NCBI GenBank assembly: GCA_015233155.1
Contig: JADFYG010000001.1
Span: forward strand, 62,001 to 126,000
From: Candidatus Rifleibacteriota bacterium
GTDB taxonomy: Bacteria > Muiribacteriota > Ozemobacteria > Ozemobacterales > Ozemobacteraceae
Direction of reading: 5' to 3'
Length of the DNA stretch: 64,000 nt
Each line of letters starts with the position of its first letter. Position 1 is the stretch's first letter. The notes below the pieces were generated by a model, which worked only from the letters and a program-made list of their open reading frames with translations, was not told the origin of the DNA and ran no database searches. Below, one piece after another: positions 61,711 through 64,000 of the stretch. The position numbers and the translations under genes were made by a program.

Positions 61711-64000
61711 ATGTCCCTTCAAATCAATACCAATATTGCCGCTCTAACTGCTCATAAGAACCTGGTTATCAACGATGCACAACACGATGCTTCGATCGAG
61801 CGCCTGTCATCGGGCCTTCGCATTAATCGGGCGGCTGACGATGCGGCGGGGTTGACAATCTCCGAAAAACTTCGCACGCAGGTGAAGGGCATCAACAGAG
61901 CCATCATGAATGTCCAGGATGGCATCAGCCTCATTCAAACAGCTGAAGGTGCGCTGAATGAAGTTCACAGTATGCTCCAGCGCATGCGAGAGCTGGCAGT
62001 TCAGTCAAGCAACGATACATTGACTTCGACTGACCGCCTGGAAATTCAAAAAGAAGTTGTCCAGCTCAAGGAAGACATCAACCGTATTTCGTACGGCACC
62101 GAGTTTAATACAAAAAAACTGCTTGATGGCAGCGGAACCGCTGTGGTTTCAACCAGCGATCCGAAAAACCTCGATGGGGTTGTTACCGGCGAAGTTCAGA
62201 CCTTCTCTGATTTCTCAGTCACTGTTCTTCCTACGACCCAGAATGGGGTGGTAATGAAAGGGACAGTTCAGGTACAGCGTTCGAATATTTTCATGCGAAC
62301 GGATGGCCAGGTCGCCAGTGGAACCACAACCCTTCAATCGATTTCGAACTTTTATGACCAAAACGGAACATTCATTCTGGATATTCCGCAGACGCTTTAT
62401 GTGCAGGGCGATAACAAACAGGCCCCGTTAGTAGTTTCGAAAGATCTGACTGTCACTCAATTGGCTGCCCGCATTCAGTCGGCCATGACAACCGATCAGC
62501 TCGGCCAGGGATTGCAGTTCGACGGGTCCACCGCGAATTTTTCCAACGTGGGAGACACCAACGGACAGTTGGAAGTTACCAGCGGGAAATACGGCAACGT
62601 AGGCCGAGTCAATCTGGCTGGAGATCAAGCACTTATAACGGCCTTTGGTTTTCAGCAGGTCATCGCTCCGCAAGATCCTGTTTATGATGTTTCAAGCACG
62701 AATCTTGGGACACCCGCTGGTGAGCGAACTACTGTCGCGACACAGATCGCCGGACACAGAGCCGCTGGGCTTATCCAGGGCATAGATCTGATGTTCCAGC
62801 CTCCCACCGCCGCTTTTGTTAACACTTTGTCTGCAACCCTGGCCATTTCTATTCCAGCCGGCGGTTATACATTCAACGTTGATGATTCACTTTCAGCCTC
62901 TGGTACTGCTAACATCGTGATTGCGTCAGGATCCTTCACGATGAGCCAGATTGCCAGCATCGTCAACAACACATTGACCGCTGTCGCCAGTATGAATGTC
63001 CGGGCCCGTATCAATGATGCGTATGCCTTGGAATTCTATACCCTTGACACTGGTTCAGCAGCCTATGTGTCGATATCCGGTGCCGCAGCCGGGAATTCCC
63101 TTGGCGTCGCCAATGGTCGATACACTGGTTCTGGTGGAAATGCTGGCCTCACCACATCGACGAATGCTCCTATCGCTAACTTTGATTTCACAACTCAGAC
63201 GGCAAAATTTACTATCACCGATTATCACGGAAATGCCGCAGTGGCAATCACTCTCAACTCAAATTTCTCCGCCGGTGGAATGACTTCTCTTGTAGACGCC
63301 ATAAATGCGCAAATTACTGGCACAAATGTTCAGATACGAGCCGAGAACGATAATGGAGTTCTTGCATTCCGTTCTCTGGAAACAGGTTTTGATTCGAACT
63401 TCACTATTGCTGATGCTGGTGGTGGATATCTTCTCAGCCGCTTAAATATTAACGATCAGTTTACTAACTCGGGTTTTGACGGAAATGCAGCTGACCAGAA
63501 CTTTGCGTATGAGCAGGCAGCGACGCATTTTGGATACGAGGTTCTTGGAAATCCCGCCACCGACAATCTTTCATTTGCAGTAATGGATGCGGATGGCAAA
63601 AGCTTCCAGGTCCAGGTAGCCGCAGCTTCGGCCGGCGTGGGGCTTGCAGGAGCAGGATTCATTACTATCCAGTCTCTCGCCAGTTTAATCAATGGGGGAG
63701 CCAGTAACACTGGTGTAAAGGTCAACGCGGAGATCTCGTCATCCACGGAGACCATTCGAATCTATTCTACTATTCCGGGTAAAACGGGGCGGGTGACTCT
63801 GACGGAACTCGGGGCGCCGGCATCGCCAAACACCTTGTCAAGTGTTCTCAATGTGGTCAGTAAGACCTACGACAACGGTTCGGGAGATTACACTTACAAA
63901 ATACATCTGAAAGATGCTGCTATCCAGTTCCAGGATGGACCGAACCAGGGGCAGGTCGCAAAATCAAATATCATACGAACTGATATAAAAGCTCTTGGCA
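61711..64000 (+). CDS. fliC: Flagellin, oversized, 3' end outside the window
   Basis: At least 763 residues, running off the window. The ATG at 61711 follows GGAGG by 8 bases. N-terminal flagellin domain: SLQINTNIAALTAHKNLVIN, IERLSSGLRINRAADDAAGL, ISEKLRTQVKGINRAIMN, VQDGISLIQTAEGALNEVHS. The central region, about residues 140-745, is far longer than in usual flagellin (E. coli FliC is about 500 in total), with several hook-IN-like segments (LTVTQLAARIQSAM, SFTMSQIASIVNNTLTAV, TSLVDAINAQITG, ITIQSLASLINGG). Near the window end, IHLKDAAIQFQDGPNQGQVA starts the C-terminal domain. The exposed domains are the likely targets of the nearby glycan enzymes. Confidence 0.92.
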   Translation, partial: MSLQINTNIAALTAHKNLVINDAQHDASIERLSSGLRINRAADDAAGLTISEKLRTQVKGINRAIMNVQDGISLIQTAEGALNEVHSMLQRMRELAVQSSNDTLTSTDRLEIQKEVVQLKEDINRISYGTEFNTKKLLDGSGTAVVSTSDPKNLDGVVTGEVQTFSDFSVTVLPTTQNGVVMKGTVQVQRSNIFMRTDGQVASGTTTLQSISNFYDQNGTFILDIPQTLYVQGDNKQAPLVVSKDLTVTQLAARIQSAMTTDQLGQGLQFDGSTANFSNVGDTNGQLEVTSGKYGNVGRVNLAGDQALITAFGFQQVIAPQDPVYDVSSTNLGTPAGERTTVATQIAGHRAAGLIQGIDLMFQPPTAAFVNTLSATLAISIPAGGYTFNVDDSLSASGTANIVIASGSFTMSQIASIVNNTLTAVASMNVRARINDAYALEFYTLDTGSAAYVSISGAAAGNSLGVANGRYTGSGGNAGLTTSTNAPIANFDFTTQTAKFTITDYHGNAAVAITLNSNFSAGGMTSLVDAINAQITGTNVQIRAENDNGVLAFRSLETGFDSNFTIADAGGGYLLSRLNINDQFTNSGFDGNAADQNFAYEQAATHFGYEVLGNPATDNLSFAVMDADGKSFQVQVAAASAGVGLAGAGFITIQSLASLINGGASNTGVKVNAEISSSTETIRIYSTIPGKTGRVTLTELGAPASPNTLSSVLNVVSKTYDNGSGDYTYKIHLKDAAIQFQDGPNQGQVAKSNIIRTDIKALG

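Overview
The window (64 kb, roughly half G+C) comes from a flagellated, diderm bacterium: it carries a TolC/RND efflux set, a secreted phosphatase and a flagellar hook/filament block. No ribosomal or other standard marker gene is present, so I cannot place it reliably. The pseudopilin-rich operon, the Na+-type F-ATPase and the very large receptor cyclases suggest a poorly sampled lineage (something like Riflebacteria would fit, but this is a guess).

Layout. 1-757: the start of one minus-strand gene and a lipoprotein with a cytochrome-like CX4CH domain. 861-5659: six overlapping genes for pseudopilin or PilX/GspK-like proteins. 5803-18073: four giant (1007-1044 aa) membrane receptors with HAMP and class III nucleotide cyclase domains, in the order A-B-A'-B'. 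A and A' keep both catalytic metal aspartates but lack the transition-state Asn/Arg. B and B' lack the aspartates but keep Lys/Thr/Asn/Arg. Each A-B pair overlaps at its stop/start codons, so each pair is predicted to be one obligate heterodimeric cyclase. 18216-23426: secreted PPP-like phosphatase, GDPD, a Sel1 protein and a large exported protein with a low-complexity NTDPY repeat region, ended by a clear terminator. 23627-30130: N-ATPase operon (D-C-Q-B-E-F-A-G) with no atpR between atpQ and atpB. 30435-31317: flgM-flgN. 31421-50524: a flagellin-glycan type island (SpsF-like, NeuB-like, GNAT, Pse-type methylase, TPR glycosyltransferase, radical SAM, an AAC(3)-FkbH-ACP fusion, a DUF4910 protein, a TylF-like methylase), interrupted by a TetR-TolC-MFP-RND operon and by palindromic repeats. 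50613-55040: a minus-strand trio (PLP decarboxylase, ATP-grasp, class V-like PLP protein) that looks like a small biosynthetic pathway. 55313-64000: flgK, an oversized repeat-bearing flgL, fliW, csrA and the start of an oversized flagellin gene.

How the parts fit. The usual flgM-flgN-flgK-flgL-fliW-csrA-fliC block has been opened between flgN and flgK by about 24 kb of sugar-modification and export genes. The island probably makes and attaches a nonulosonic-acid-like sugar, perhaps carrying an N-glyceroyl group, to the flagellin. FliW-CsrA probably controls flagellin translation through GGA motifs in the fliC leader. The strongest candidates for something undescribed are the split-site cyclase pairs, the AAC(3)-FkbH-ACP fusion, the minus-strand PLP/ATP-grasp trio and the repeat-expanded FlgL.
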